A stretch of DNA of 64,000 nucleotides from an uncultured Pelagibacteraceae bacterium (GCA_902603945.1 CACKWP010000003.1:62001-126000); one strand, 5' to 3'. Shown: positions 24,446-35,745, numbered from the stretch's first letter. Notes: generated by a model not told the origin, from the letters alone. Numbers and translations: made by a program.

Positions 24446-25479
24446 TGCAAACTACATCAAATGTAATAGACAAAAACTGGAAAGCACTTATTAAACCAAA
24501 TAAATTAGACATCACAAGCAATGAAGATAAAACTATTGCAAAGGTTATTGCAGAACCTTTAGAAAAAGGTTTTGGTCAAACTATTGGAAATTCTTTAAGA
24601 AGAATTTTATTATCCTCAATCCAAGGCGCAGCTGTTACCGCCATTCAAATAGATGGTGTTCTTCATGAGTTTTCCTCTATTAAAGGGGTAAGTGAAGACG
24701 TAACTGATATCGTATTAAATATTAAAAATTTAGCAATCAAATCTTCTTCATCAAGTCCTAAAAAGATTATTTTAGACATTAAAGGTCCAAAAGAAGTTAA
24801 AGCAAAAGATATAACACTTGTTCCAGAAATACAAATTTTGAATCCTGAGCAAATAATTTGTAATCTTGATGAAAAAACACATTTTCATATGGAGTTAATG
24901 GTAAGTACTGGTAAAGGATATGTTGCTGCCCCAAAAAATAAATCAGAGGACAGCCCTTTAGGATTAATTCCAATAGACTCATTATTTAGCCCAGTAAAAA
25001 AAGTTTCATTCTCTGTAGAAAACACAAGGGCAGGGAGCGCATTAGATTATGATAAATTAGTTATGACAGTTGAAACTAATGGCACAGTTGATGCAGAAGA
25101 TGCGATAGCTTATTCAGCTAGAATTTTTCAAGATCAATTATCAATGTTTGTTAATTTTGAAGATCCGCAAGAAGTGGTTAAAGAAGTTAAGTCAACCGAA
25201 CCTGAGTTTAATAGAAATTTATTAAAAAGAGTTGAAGAGCTTGAACTTTCAGTTAGGTCGATGAATTGTTTAAAAAATGATAATATTATCTATATAGGGG
25301 ATTTAGTTCAAAAAACAGAACCAGAGATGCTTAGAACTCCAAATTTTGGAAGAAAATCTTTAAATGAAATTAAAGAAGTTTTGAATACAATGTCTTTATA
25401 CTTAGGTATGGAAATACCAAACTGGCCACCTGACAATATTGCTGAACTTTCAAAAAAACTTGAGGAAAATAATTATTAA
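24445..25479 (+). CDS. rpoA: DNA-directed RNA polymerase subunit alpha
   Basis: [30 protein letters not shown]-terminal domain present. Confidence 0.98.
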   Translation: MQTTSNVIDKNWKALIKPNKLDITSNEDKTIAKVIAEPLEKGFGQTIGNSLRRILLSSIQGAAVTAIQIDGVLHEFSSIKGVSEDVTDIVLNIKNLAIKSSSSSPKKIILDIKGPKEVKAKDITLVPEIQILNPEQIICNLDEKTHFHMELMVSTGKGYVAAPKNKSEDSPLGLIPIDSLFSPVKKVSFSVENTRAGSALDYDKLVMTVETNGTVDAEDAIAYSARIFQDQLSMFVNFEDPQEVVKEVKSTEPEFNRNLLKRVEELELSVRSMNCLKNDNIIYIGDLVQKTEPEMLRTPNFGRKSLNEIKEVLNTMSLYLGMEIPNWPPDNIAELSKKLEENNY

Positions 25480-25928
25480 TGAGACACGGATTAGGCTACA
25501 GAAAACTAAATAAAACTAGCGAACATCGAAAGGCTCTTTTTAAGAATATGTTAAATTCTTTAATTAAGTATGAGCAAATTATAACTACATTACCTAAAGC
25601 AAAAGAACTTAAACCTCAAATTGATAAAGTTATAACTATTGGAAAAAAAAATATTTTAAGTAATAAAAAAAGATTATTTTCTAAACTTCAAGATAAAAAA
25701 TCTGTAACAAAAGTTTTTGACGAACTCTCAAAAAGGTATAGCTCGAGAAAAGGAGGATATTCTAGAGTATTAAAAGCTGGTTTTAGAACTGGTGATGATG
25801 CTCCAATGGCAGTTATCGAACTGGTCGATAGAAATCCTGAAGCAAAAAAAGTAGATAAACCAAAAAAAACTGACACAAAAGATAAAAAAAAGGAAGCTTT
25901 AGCAGAGCCTAAAGTAGCAAGCAAATAA
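25479..25928 (+). CDS. rplQ: 50S ribosomal protein L17
   Basis: [24 protein letters not shown]. Confidence 0.97.
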   Translation: MRHGLGYRKLNKTSEHRKALFKNMLNSLIKYEQIITTLPKAKELKPQIDKVITIGKKNILSNKKRLFSKLQDKKSVTKVFDELSKRYSSRKGGYSRVLKAGFRTGDDAPMAVIELVDRNPEAKKVDKPKKTDTKDKKKEALAEPKVASK

Positions 25929-25939
25929 TACAAGCTTTC

Positions 25940-26833
25940 ATGCCCAAATCTTTTACTGTAGACGACGACTTCATTGGCTCGCGTCTTGATAAATGGTTTA
26001 AAAATAAAGTAATCAACTTACCACATTCTTTAATAGAAAAAATCATTAGACAAAACAAAATTAAAGTTAATAAAAGAAAAACTAAATCATCATACAGATT
26101 ACAAACTGGAGATTTAGTTGAAGTTTACGATATTACTAAGTTCAAACCTGCAGATAATAAAAAAGTAATCAAATATTTACCAAAAAAAAAAGAAATAGGT
26201 GCATACGATGATCACATTATAGAGGATAATCAAAATTTTATAATTATTAATAAACCTATCGGGATCCCAGTTCAATCAGGCACAAAATCATTTAGGAATA
26301 TTATAGATATATTAAAAAATACAAAATATTTTGAAAACTCGAAACCTTTTATTGTCCATAGATTAGATAAAGAAACATCCGGGGTTTTAATAATTGCAAA
26401 AAATAGAAAATTTGCTCAACTTTTTACATCATTATTTAGAATAAGAAAAATTCATAAAACTTATTTAGCATTAGTTCATGGGAAAGTTAACAAATCAATT
26501 AAAATTATGAAAGATGAACTTATTTATTATGAAAATAAAAAAAAAATTGTTCAAAAAGCCATATCAAATTTAAAGATAATCAAATCAAATGAAAATTACT
26601 CATTATTAGAATTAAATCCTATAACAGGAAGAAAACATCAATTAAGAAGACAACTTTTAAACATTGGTAATCCAATAGTGGGTGATGATAAATATTTCCT
26701 AAATAATAATAATAAAATAAAAAATCTTATGTTACATGCCTATAAAATAAAATTTATGATTAATAACGTTCAATATAATTTTAAAGCTAAATATAATAAT
26801 ATATTTGAAGATTTTCTAAAAAAAAATATCTAA
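25940..26833 (+). CDS. RluA-family 23S rRNA pseudouridine synthase (RluC/RluD-like)
   Basis: S4-like N-terminus and HRLDKETSGVLIIAKN catalytic motif. Confidence 0.9.
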   Translation: MPKSFTVDDDFIGSRLDKWFKNKVINLPHSLIEKIIRQNKIKVNKRKTKSSYRLQTGDLVEVYDITKFKPADNKKVIKYLPKKKEIGAYDDHIIEDNQNFIIINKPIGIPVQSGTKSFRNIIDILKNTKYFENSKPFIVHRLDKETSGVLIIAKNRKFAQLFTSLFRIRKIHKTYLALVHGKVNKSIKIMKDELIYYENKKKIVQKAISNLKIIKSNENYSLLELNPITGRKHQLRRQLLNIGNPIVGDDKYFLNNNNKIKNLMLHAYKIKFMINNVQYNFKAKYNNIFEDFLKKNI

Positions 26834-27441
26834 ATATTTTTAATATTTTTAATAAAGATATTTGCCAAATCATTCTCATAGTTTTTAGGCTTAATATTCA
26901 TCACTTTTAGGATTGAAGTTACCTTTTTATTATTCAAACCGCAGGGGACAATCTTTAAATACTGATTTAAATTATTTGAAATATTAATTGAACAACCATG
27001 ATAAGCGATCCACCTAGATACTCTTATACCAATGGCTGCAATTTTTTTATCATTAACCCAAATCCCTATATTTTTTTTATCCGATTTAGCTTTTATTTTG
27101 TACATTTTTAAAAATTGAATAATACTATCTTCAATAATGTTAATGAATTTTCTTATATCCTTTCTTCTGTTGTTTAAATTAATTACAAAGTAAATAATTT
27201 TCTGTCCTGGGTTATGTAGTGTGATTTTACCACCTCTATTTGATTTAAATATTTTAATTTTTTTATCAATAATTTCTTTTTCATTAAAACTTACGCCTGC
27301 GGTATAAGTAGTCGGATGTTCTAAGATCCATAATAATTCTCTATTTTTACCATTTTTTACCTCTTCAACTCTTTTATCAAGAAAAAGCATTGCTGTTTTG
27401 TAAGGTATACGTTTTTTACTAATTTTTATTTCTATACTCAT
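26830..27441 (-). CDS. lipB: Octanoyltransferase (lipoate biosynthesis)
   Basis: LEHPTTYTAG, RGGKITLHNPGQ, ISRWIAYHGCSINIS-like LipB motifs. Confidence 0.93.
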   Translation of the reverse strand: MSIEIKISKKRIPYKTAMLFLDKRVEEVKNGKNRELLWILEHPTTYTAGVSFNEKEIIDKKIKIFKSNRGGKITLHNPGQKIIYFVINLNNRRKDIRKFINIIEDSIIQFLKMYKIKAKSDKKNIGIWVNDKKIAAIGIRVSRWIAYHGCSINISNNLNQYLKIVPCGLNNKKVTSILKVMNIKPKNYENDLANIFIKNIKNI

Positions 27442-27501
27442 TTAATTTGAATTTTATCACTATATAGACTAATAGTCTCAAAAAAACTTAATGAGGTATT
27501 T

Positions 27502-28881
27502 ATGACTTTACCAAAATCATCAGAGGCAAAAAAAGTCAATTTAGATTTTAATAAAGAATTTATTAATACTTTTACTCAAAATATAGAGAGTAGAAACGTC
27601 GAATTTATTAATCAAACATTAAAAAATTTACATGAAGCAGATGTTGCCAATTTAATTGAAAATTTAAACCCTGAAATTAGAACAAAATTAATTGAAATTG
27701 AGTCGTTTAATATTGACCCTGAAATATTTATTGAATTGAATGAGTCAATTCAAAGTGAAGTTTTGCAATTACTTTCTATAGACTCTCTTATCAAAATAAT
27801 TAAACGATTAGAGTCAGATAACGCTATTAAAATTCTTGAAAACTTATCTAAAGAAATAAAAGAAAAAGTTTTAGAAAAATTACCACCGAAAGATAAATTT
27901 TTATTACAAGAGGGATTAAGTTACCCAGAAGATTCTGCTGCAAGAATAATGCAAAGAGAATTTACAGCTGTACCTAGTAACTGGACGGTGGGTCAGACTA
28001 TTGATTATCTAAGAGAAGATAAAGATCTTCCCGAGGAGTTTTTAGAAATATTTATTGTAGATAATGACTTTAAACCAATAGGAACTGTTCCTTCATCTAG
28101 AGTGCTTAGAACAGCTCGAGAGTCAAAAATGAATTCCATAATGAGAGAAATGCCAGTTTTAATTTCAGTAAACATGGATAAAGAAGAAGTAGGTCTTACT
28201 TTTGAAAACTATAACTTAGTTTCTGCCGGTGTAGTGAATAAAGAGAATAAATTAGTTGGTATGATAACAGCGGACGATGTTGTTACAGTTGTACAAGAGG
28301 AAGCTGAAGAGGACACATTACGTTTAGCAGGAGTTGGTGATGAGGAAATTACTGACAGCGTAATGCTCAAAACAAAAAGAAGGTTTAATTGGTTGTTATT
28401 AAATCTATTTACCGCTTTACTAGCAACTTGGGTTATTAGTTTTTTTGGTGCATCAATTGAACAAATGGTTGCTTTAGCTTTTCTAATGCCAATAGTTGCC
28501 TCGATGGGAGGAAACGCTGGTATGCAGACTTTAGCAGTGACCATACGAGCAATAGCTACAAAAGAACTATCTAAAAGTAATTTTAATAGAGTAGTTGGCA
28601 AAGAATTTTTGATAGGTATTTTAAATGGTATAATTTTTGCAATAATAACTGCAATAATAGTTCAGCTATGGTTTAAAGAATTAAATCTTTCTTTATTAAT
28701 TGGTATTTCAATGATCTTGAATATGATTGTTGCAGGCTTATTTGGTATTTTAGTTCCAGTGTCACTAAAGAAATTAAATATTGATCCAGCCTTAGCTTCA
28801 AGTGTTTTCGTAACAACTATTACAGATGTCATTGGATTTCTATCTTTTTTAGGCTTAGGATCTTTTTATTTTTTGAATTAG
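27502..28881 (+). CDS. mgtE: Magnesium transporter MgtE
   Basis: MgtE N domain, CBS pair, TM domain with MPIVASMGGNAGMQTLAVTIRA. Confidence 0.95.
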   Translation: MTLPKSSEAKKVNLDFNKEFINTFTQNIESRNVEFINQTLKNLHEADVANLIENLNPEIRTKLIEIESFNIDPEIFIELNESIQSEVLQLLSIDSLIKIIKRLESDNAIKILENLSKEIKEKVLEKLPPKDKFLLQEGLSYPEDSAARIMQREFTAVPSNWTVGQTIDYLREDKDLPEEFLEIFIVDNDFKPIGTVPSSRVLRTARESKMNSIMREMPVLISVNMDKEEVGLTFENYNLVSAGVVNKENKLVGMITADDVVTVVQEEAEEDTLRLAGVGDEEITDSVMLKTKRRFNWLLLNLFTALLATWVISFFGASIEQMVALAFLMPIVASMGGNAGMQTLAVTIRAIATKELSKSNFNRVVGKEFLIGILNGIIFAIITAIIVQLWFKELNLSLLIGISMILNMIVAGLFGILVPVSLKKLNIDPALASSVFVTTITDVIGFLSFLGLGSFYFLN

Positions 28882-29693
28882 ATATTATCAATTAATCTTG
28901 TATGCTTTATGTAATACGCAAAAAATAAATTGAATTTTTGATTAGACTTTTTAATTTTTCTAAAATTTTTTATATTATAATTTTCAAAATAATCTATTTT
29001 ACTTGCACCTAAATTAATTAAGTCTTTTTTTATATTATTTATCTTAAATAAATTAAAATCTTTTTTAATTTTTTTCTTTAAGTTATTGAAATAATAAAAA
29101 ATATCAGATGCAATTTTCCTTTGATTTTTATTAAGATTTGTATTTCTTGATGAGCAAGCAATACCATTTCTTTCCCTAATGGTTTTACATTCAATTATTT
29201 TAGATTTAATTTTTCTTTTTTCGATGTGCTTTTTAATTAGATAAAGTTGCTGGTAATCTTTTTTTCCTAAATAGATATATTTAGGTTTAATTATTTCTAT
29301 AAACCTGTTCATTACGTTTAAAACACCCTCAAAATGACCTTTTCTAAATTTGCCACATAATTTTTTTGAAGATTTATCCAAGAAAACTTTGTTCTTAGGT
29401 TTGAATCCATATATGTCTTTGAATGTTGGAATATATAAATAATTAATTTTCAATTTTTTTAACAGTTTTACGTCTTCTTTTGTGCTTCTGGGATAAGATC
29501 TAAAATCGCTTTTTTTGTTGAATTGTTTTGGATTGACAAAAATAGATACCAAGGTTTTAAACTTGGATTTTTTAGATTGCTTGATTAATGAAATATGCCC
29601 TTTATGCAATCCTCCCATAGTAGGAACAAAAGATATCCCCTTAGTTTTTAAAATCTCTTTTTGAAGAGTATGTTTGTCTTTAAATATTTTCAT
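28878..29693 (-). CDS. panC: Pantoate--beta-alanine ligase
   Basis: VPTMGGLHKGHISLI, IFVNPKQF, GKKDYQQL. Confidence 0.94.
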   Translation of the reverse strand: MKIFKDKHTLQKEILKTKGISFVPTMGGLHKGHISLIKQSKKSKFKTLVSIFVNPKQFNKKSDFRSYPRSTKEDVKLLKKLKINYLYIPTFKDIYGFKPKNKVFLDKSSKKLCGKFRKGHFEGVLNVMNRFIEIIKPKYIYLGKKDYQQLYLIKKHIEKRKIKSKIIECKTIRERNGIACSSRNTNLNKNQRKIASDIFYYFNNLKKKIKKDFNLFKINNIKKDLINLGASKIDYFENYNIKNFRKIKKSNQKFNLFFAYYIKHTRLIDNI

Positions 29694-29731
29694 TTCTATA
29701 AAGCAATGATAATAACTATTATAAGAATCAT

Positions 29732-30547
29732 ATGATAAAACAAGCCATTATTCCATTAGCAGGATTAGGGACTAGAATGCTCCCTTTAACAAGTGTAATG
29801 CCAAAGGAGTTAATGCCCATAAATGGCAAACCAAATTTACAATATATATTAGATGAATGTATTGATGCGGGTGTGAAAGAATTCATTTTTATAATTTCAA
29901 AAAAAAAACTATCAATAAAAAAATATTTCTTTAACGATAATTTTTATCAAAAAATAATAAAAAAAAAGAAAGATAAAAGACTTCTTGAAGAATATAAAAA
30001 AATAAAAAGATATCAAAAAATGATTAAATTTGTTTATCAAAATAAACCAAAAGGTACCGGCGACGCAGTTTTAAAATGCCAAAAATATATAAAAAGTAAA
30101 TACTTTTTAATGCTTTTACCTGATGACTTAATAATTAGAAAAAATTGTTCAAAAGAAATGATACGATTACATAAAAAAACCAAGGGGTCTATAATAGCCA
30201 CAAAAAAAGTAGAAAGAAAAACATTATCAAGATGGGGAATTCTATCAATTAAAAATAAAAAAAAAAGCTATTTTCAAATTAAAGATGTTGTAGAGAAACC
30301 TAGCATCAAAAAAGCCCCATCAAGTTACGCAATAATTGGTAGGTATATATTGCCTGCAAAGATTTTTGGTGAAATTAAAAAATTAAAACCTGGTCAAGGT
30401 GGAGAGATACATATTACTGACGCAATTAAAAGTTTAATTAAAAAAGAAAGTAAATTTTATGGAAATATTTTTAAGGGTAAATATTTAGATTGTGGGACTT
30501 TAAGTGGATATATAAATTCAGGAATTCAAATATCTAAGGACAAATAA
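29732..30547 (+). CDS. galU: UTP--glucose-1-phosphate uridylyltransferase
   Basis: PLAGLGTRMLPLTSVMPKELMPI; EIHITDAI. Confidence 0.94.
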   Translation: MIKQAIIPLAGLGTRMLPLTSVMPKELMPINGKPNLQYILDECIDAGVKEFIFIISKKKLSIKKYFFNDNFYQKIIKKKKDKRLLEEYKKIKRYQKMIKFVYQNKPKGTGDAVLKCQKYIKSKYFLMLLPDDLIIRKNCSKEMIRLHKKTKGSIIATKKVERKTLSRWGILSIKNKKKSYFQIKDVVEKPSIKKAPSSYAIIGRYILPAKIFGEIKKLKPGQGGEIHITDAIKSLIKKESKFYGNIFKGKYLDCGTLSGYINSGIQISKDK

Positions 30548-31852
30548 ATGAAATTATGTATGATAGGAACTGGTTATGTTGGATTGGTTAGTGGTGTCTG
30601 TTTTGCCGACATAGGAAACCAGGTCATTTGCGTTGATAAAGATAAAAATAAAATAGATAAGCTTAACTCTGGTATTTCCCCAATCTATGAACCAGGATTA
30701 GATGAATTAATAAAAAAAAATTTTACAGCTAAACGCCTGTCATTCACTACAAATATTGATAGAGCTATAAGCACATCAGATATAATTTTTATATGTGTGG
30801 GCACTCCTACAAAAAAAGGTTCAATTAAAGTTGATTTATCTTTTGTTTATAAATGTACAAAAGAAATATTAAAATATTCAAAAAGAAAAAAAATAATTGT
30901 AACTAAGTCTACTGTTCCAATAGGAACAGGGGATGAGATTGAAAAAATATTAAAAAAAAAGAAAAAACTTTTTACTGTAATATCTAATCCTGAATTCTTA
31001 CGAGAAGGTGAAGCAATACGTGATTTTAGATATCCTGATAGAATCGTAATAGGATCTAACGAAAAAAAAGTCTTTAATATTATGAGAAAGCTTTATGCAC
31101 CACTAACTAACAAGGGCTCAAAATTTTTTACTACTTCAAGACGAGGGGCTGAATTAATAAAATATGCATCCAATGCTTTTCTTGCCACCAAAATTACTTT
31201 TATTAATGAACTTGCTAACTTATGTGAAAAGTCTCGAGTAAATATTGAGGATATTTCATTAGGCATGGGCTCAGATAGTAGAATAGGAGGCAGGTTTTTG
31301 CGAGCTGGTCCAGCTTATGGTGGTTCATGTTTTCCTAAAGATACTAAAGGTTTGGTATCAGCTGCAGAGAAATATAAAATAAATCTATCAGTTGTAAAAT
31401 CAGTTATTAAATCTAATCAAGAAAGAGTAAATTTACTTACAAAAAGAGTACATAAAATATTGGGTTCAAATATTAAAAATAAAAAGATTTCTTTTTTAGG
31501 TGTTACATTTAAACCAAACACTGATGATATGAGAGATTCAACTAGCCTCAAAATGATACCTTATCTGTGCAAAAAAGGAGCAAAAGTTAATTATTATGAT
31601 CCCTCTGGAGAAAAAAAAGAATTCAAAAAAATCAAAAACTGCAACTACAGAAGTAATATAAAATCTAATTGTAATGGTGCAGATTTAGTAGTTTTACTTA
31701 CTGAATGGGACGAATTCAAATCAATAGATTTCAAAAAGATTGTTAAAAATAAAAAATTCAAAATATATGATTTAAGAAATCTTTATAATGCTGAGGAAAT
31801 GGGTAAAAATAATATAAAATATTATTCAATTGGTAGGTCTAATGTTAATTAA
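30548..31852 (+). CDS. ugd: UDP-glucose 6-dehydrogenase
   Basis: GTGYVGLVSGVCFADIGN, GPAYGGSCFPKDTKGL. Confidence 0.95.
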   Translation: MKLCMIGTGYVGLVSGVCFADIGNQVICVDKDKNKIDKLNSGISPIYEPGLDELIKKNFTAKRLSFTTNIDRAISTSDIIFICVGTPTKKGSIKVDLSFVYKCTKEILKYSKRKKIIVTKSTVPIGTGDEIEKILKKKKKLFTVISNPEFLREGEAIRDFRYPDRIVIGSNEKKVFNIMRKLYAPLTNKGSKFFTTSRRGAELIKYASNAFLATKITFINELANLCEKSRVNIEDISLGMGSDSRIGGRFLRAGPAYGGSCFPKDTKGLVSAAEKYKINLSVVKSVIKSNQERVNLLTKRVHKILGSNIKNKKISFLGVTFKPNTDDMRDSTSLKMIPYLCKKGAKVNYYDPSGEKKEFKKIKNCNYRSNIKSNCNGADLVVLLTEWDEFKSIDFKKIVKNKKFKIYDLRNLYNAEEMGKNNIKYYSIGRSNVN

Positions 31853-32306
31853 CTTCAAATATAGCGTCAACCTCTACCGCAACACCTAAAGGTAGGCTAT
31901 TAGCACTTATCGCGGCTCGCGTATGCTCTCCTTTTTCGTCAAAGACCTTGGCAATAATATCTGATGCTCCATTTATTACTTTGGGTTGATCCTTAAAATC
32001 GTTTGTGGAATTAACATATCCAGTTAATTTCACACATGATTTGATTTTTTCTAAGTCACCATTACATGCTTTTTTTGCGTGGGAAATTATACTTAAACCG
32101 CATCTTTCTGCTGCTACATAACCTTGTTTCGTGTCCAAGTCTTTCCCAATTTTTCCCTCAATAAGCTTTCCACTTGAGTCAACAGACACCTGTCCAGAAA
32201 TAAATAATAATTTTCCAACAAATTTTGTTGCAACATATGCACCAACTGGACTTTTTGGATCAGGTAGTTTTAGGTTTAATTCTTTTAATCTTCTTTCAAT
32301 TGTCAT
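31845..32306 (-). CDS. RidA/YjgF-family protein
   Basis: RidA-like fold sequence (LFISGQVSVDSSGKL... SLPLGVAVEVDAIFEV). Confidence 0.88.
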   Translation of the reverse strand: MTIERRLKELNLKLPDPKSPVGAYVATKFVGKLLFISGQVSVDSSGKLIEGKIGKDLDTKQGYVAAERCGLSIISHAKKACNGDLEKIKSCVKLTGYVNSTNDFKDQPKVINGASDIIAKVFDEKGEHTRAAISANSLPLGVAVEVDAIFEVN

Positions 32307-32562
32307 TTTTTTTCGATAATGATTTTAAAATCTTATCCTTTGTATTTGTTAAATCTTTTTTTGTTTTATTAAGCTGTTCTTTACTTTCCTCAAGACCCTT
32401 CTTTTGATATTGCTTAGTTTCCTCAATAAATTTATTAGTTTTACATTTGATATCGAATTTTTTACATTTTATTTCATTTGCATTCAATAATGTTATATTT
32501 GTTAAAAATATAAGTATTAAATAATATAAAAAACTATTTTTTTTTCTTTTTTGATTTGTCAT
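32296..32562 (-). CDS. Small Lys-rich exported protein of unknown function
   Basis: 88-aa ORF with N-terminal hydrophobic signal-like segment; overlaps both neighbours by a few codons. Confidence 0.6.
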   Translation of the reverse strand: MTNQKRKKNSFLYYLILIFLTNITLLNANEIKCKKFDIKCKTNKFIEETKQYQKKGLEESKEQLNKTKKDLTNTKDKILKSLSKKNDN

Positions 32563-35095
32563 ATTCTTTTCTTTTCTCTATTAGTATAAGAGCTTCTTCC
32601 ATTGTCAATTCATTAGGATCTTTTTCCTCTGGAATAGTTGCATTTAAAGATTTATATTTTATATAAGGACCGTATTGCCCTTTCATAATCCTTACTGGCT
32701 TTTTATCCTCAGGATGTTCGCCTAAATCTTTTATTAATGAAGACGAGATCCTGCCTGGTTTTGCCTCAGCTATTAATGTTATAGCTCGATTAATACCTAT
32801 TGAGAAGAGATCTTCAACGTTCTCGAGTCGTGCAGATTTATTTTCACATTTCAAATATGGACCGAATCTACCTGAATTTAAAGTTATATCTTGTCCATTA
32901 TCCGGATGTTGTCCTAATACTTTAGGAAGAGAGCATAGATATTTTGCTTTATCTAAATCAACACTATCAACATCAATACCTTTTGGGATAGAAACATTTT
33001 TGAGATGTTCATTCTCATTTTTTTTCTTTCTACCTTTTTTCTTTTTTGTTTCTAATTCTTCTTTTTCTTTTTCGTATTGCAAGTAGGGACCAAACCTTCC
33101 ATTTTTTAAATATATATCTTTACCTTTGTCGTTTTGACCAAGTAATTTAGGCTCTGCTAAATTATATTGAGCTGCAGCTTTAGCTTTAGATAAAGGTCTT
33201 GTAAATTTACATTCTGGATAATTTGAGCATCCTATAAAAGCCCCACCTCTAAAACTATTCTTAAGACTTAGTTCTCCATTGGAACATAGCTTACATTTTC
33301 GATCTATAGCGTCTTTATCATCCCTCTCAAAAATTAAAGCTCCTAAACTTTCATTTAATAAGTCTAATACTTCTCTAGTTCTCTTTTCTTTAACCTTTCC
33401 AACATTTTCATAAAAATCTTTCCAAAAATTATCTAAAACCTGAACCCACTCAATTTTGCCACTAGTGATTTCATCTAGCTGATTTTCTAAGTCTGCAGTA
33501 AAATTATAATCCACATATTTTGAAAACAATTTCTCTAAAAAGGCTGAAATTAGCTTACCTCTGTCAGTTGGATTAAACCTTTTATTAATTAATTCGACAT
33601 AATTTCTCGTTGATAATACTGAGATAATGCTAGCATAAGTGGAGGGTCTTCCTATGCCTAATTCCTCCATCTTTTTCACCAAACTAGCTTCAGAGTATCG
33701 CGGTGGTGGATCTGTAAAGTGTTGTTCATCATTTAACTTAAGTATACTAATTTCTTCTCCGACTTTGACTTCAGGTAAAATATTTTTTGCATCTTCATCT
33801 GTTTCTTGAACTTGATACACTTTAAGAAATCCATCAAATTTTACGACTGAGCCGCTAGCTCTAAAGTTAATTTTATTATCGCTTGAAGAAATAATTATAG
33901 TATTTCTATCAAACTCTGCTGGAGTCATTTGAGATGATAAGGCTCTACTCCAAATGAGCTCGTACAGTTTAAATTGATCTGCATTTACATATTTTTTGAT
34001 ATCAGAAGGTTTCCTGCTTATATTAGTTGGTCTAATTGCCTCATGAGCTTCTTGAGCATTCTTTGCTTTCTTCCCCGTATAACTATTTGGAGACTCCGGT
34101 AAATATTTATCGCCATAATCATTATTAATAAATTTTCTAAAATCATCAATAGCCTCTTTTGAAATATTAGTTCCATCAGTTCTCATATAAGTTATTAATC
34201 CTGTGGTTTCACCCTCGATATCTACACCTTGATAAAGCCTTTGTGCAATTTGCATTGTTCTTGAAGCTCCAAAACCAAATCGTCCCGAAGCAGTTTGTTG
34301 CAAGGTTGAAGTTGTAAAAGGGGCTAGGGGGTTTCGTCTAAATATTTTTGTATTTACATCAGCAATTTTGAATTTTGTTTTATTAATTAAATCAACTGCT
34401 TTTTGTATGTCCTCTTTATTTTTAAAAGAAAATTTCTCAATTTTTTCCCCATTGAATAGACTTAATTTTGAGAAAATATTTTTATTATCTTTGTTCGTAA
34501 AGTCTGATGTAAGAGTCCAATATTCTTCTGGTTTAAATAATTCTATTTCTTTTTCTCTTTCAGTAATAAGCTTTAAGGCTACTGATTGAACTCTTCCTGC
34601 TGATTTTGATCCAGGTAATTTTGTCCAAAGAATTGGTGAGATATTAAATCCTACAAGATAGTCCAAAGCTCTTCGTGCCAGATAAGCTTCAACTAAAGGT
34701 AAATGAATTTCTCTTGGATTTTTAATCGCATCAAGAATTGCTTTCTTTGTAATCTCATTAAAAACAACACGTTCTAAATGTTTATCTTTTAATAATTTTT
34801 TTTTATCTAAGACCTCTTTAACATGCCATGCAATAGCTTCACCTTCGCGATCAGGGTCTGTAGCTAAAATAATTTTATCAGAGTCTTCAGCAGCATTTGT
34901 AATTTCTTTTAAATATTTTTTTGAAAAAGAATCTATTTCCCATTCCATTTGAAACTTATTTTCAGGGTCTACAGATCCATTTTTTGAAGGAAGATCTCTT
35001 ATGTGTCCATAGCTAGCTAAAACTAAATAATCTTTACCTAAATATTTATTTATTGTTTTTGCTTTTGCTGGACTTTCAACAATTACTAAATTCAT
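32534..35095 (-). CDS. topA: DNA topoisomerase I
   Basis: MNLVIVESPAKAKTINKYLG..., ITYMRTDG active site, C-terminal zinc ribbon/repeats; internal ATG preferred as start. Confidence 0.97.
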   Translation of the reverse strand: MNLVIVESPAKAKTINKYLGKDYLVLASYGHIRDLPSKNGSVDPENKFQMEWEIDSFSKKYLKEITNAAEDSDKIILATDPDREGEAIAWHVKEVLDKKKLLKDKHLERVVFNEITKKAILDAIKNPREIHLPLVEAYLARRALDYLVGFNISPILWTKLPGSKSAGRVQSVALKLITEREKEIELFKPEEYWTLTSDFTNKDNKNIFSKLSLFNGEKIEKFSFKNKEDIQKAVDLINKTKFKIADVNTKIFRRNPLAPFTTSTLQQTASGRFGFGASRTMQIAQRLYQGVDIEGETTGLITYMRTDGTNISKEAIDDFRKFINNDYGDKYLPESPNSYTGKKAKNAQEAHEAIRPTNISRKPSDIKKYVNADQFKLYELIWSRALSSQMTPAEFDRNTIIISSSDNKINFRASGSVVKFDGFLKVYQVQETDEDAKNILPEVKVGEEISILKLNDEQHFTDPPPRYSEASLVKKMEELGIGRPSTYASIISVLSTRNYVELINKRFNPTDRGKLISAFLEKLFSKYVDYNFTADLENQLDEITSGKIEWVQVLDNFWKDFYENVGKVKEKRTREVLDLLNESLGALIFERDDKDAIDRKCKLCSNGELSLKNSFRGGAFIGCSNYPECKFTRPLSKAKAAAQYNLAEPKLLGQNDKGKDIYLKNGRFGPYLQYEKEKEELETKKKKGRKKKNENEHLKNVSIPKGIDVDSVDLDKAKYLCSLPKVLGQHPDNGQDITLNSGRFGPYLKCENKSARLENVEDLFSIGINRAITLIAEAKPGRISSSLIKDLGEHPEDKKPVRIMKGQYGPYIKYKSLNATIPEEKDPNELTMEEALILIEKRKEYDKSKKKKK

Positions 35096-35163
35096 TATTC
35101 GTTTATTTTCAAAATTAAACGAATTTGTCAAATTTTTTATTTAAAAACACGAAAAGACAACAC

Positions 35164-35745
35164 TTATAACTTAATTTTACTTTCCTCAGAATTTTTTAAT
35201 CGAACTATATTTTCTCGATGTGTGTAAATGATAATCACGAAAAAAATAAAAAGTATTAAAGAAAAATTATTAATGAAAAAATATGAATAAACAAAAACAA
35301 TTAAAGATGAAATAATTGAAGATAGTGATGCGTATCTAAATAAAAAAGAGAAAACAAGCCAAGTAATTCCAAAAATTAGAAAAAATTTATATGAAAGTGC
35401 TAATATAACTCCCAGGTAAGTCGCAACTCCTTTACCTCCTTTAAATTTTAACCAAACAGGAAAAATATGACCGATAAAACAAATCAAAGCCGAATATGAA
35501 ATTAGATTTTCAAAATAAACAAATGTTATGACTATAGAAAAATATCCTTTTAACAAGTCAAGCACGAGAGTTGTTACTGCAAGAGATTTATTTCCGGTTC
35601 TTAAAACATTTGTTGTCCCAATATTTCCTGATCCTATTTCTCTAATGTCTTTTTTTAAAAATATTTTAGTTAAAACTAATCCGAAAGGAATAGATCCTAA
35701 TAAGTAAGAATACACCGCAACTATTATTAAGTTTGTATCCATCAA
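35164..35745 (-). CDS. plsY: Glycerol-3-phosphate acyltransferase
   Basis: YLLGSIPFGLVLTKI, GSGNIGTTNVLR, FKGGKGVATYLG. Confidence 0.95.
   Translation of the reverse strand: MMDTNLIIVAVYSYLLGSIPFGLVLTKIFLKKDIREIGSGNIGTTNVLRTGNKSLAVTTLVLDLLKGYFSIVITFVYFENLISYSALICFIGHIFPVWLKFKGGKGVATYLGVILALSYKFFLIFGITWLVFSFLFRYASLSSIISSLIVFVYSYFFINNFSLILFIFFVIIIYTHRENIVRLKNSEESKIKL

Noticed and set aside
27466-27478. AGACT-AAT-AGTCT inverted repeat between lipB and mgtE
   Set aside because: Only 5-bp arms; expected often by chance in an AT-rich spacer.
28209-28601. 130-aa minus-strand ORF inside mgtE
   Set aside because: Shadow of the MgtE CBS/TM coding region.
29708-29723. ATAATA-AC-TATTAT repeat between panC and galU
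   Set aside because: Pure AT with a 2-nt loop; not distinguishable from composition.
30711-30720. Long A runs in ugd/galU as possible phase-variation tracts
   Set aside because: Lys codons in a ~30% GC genome give such runs routinely; no frame evidence of switching.
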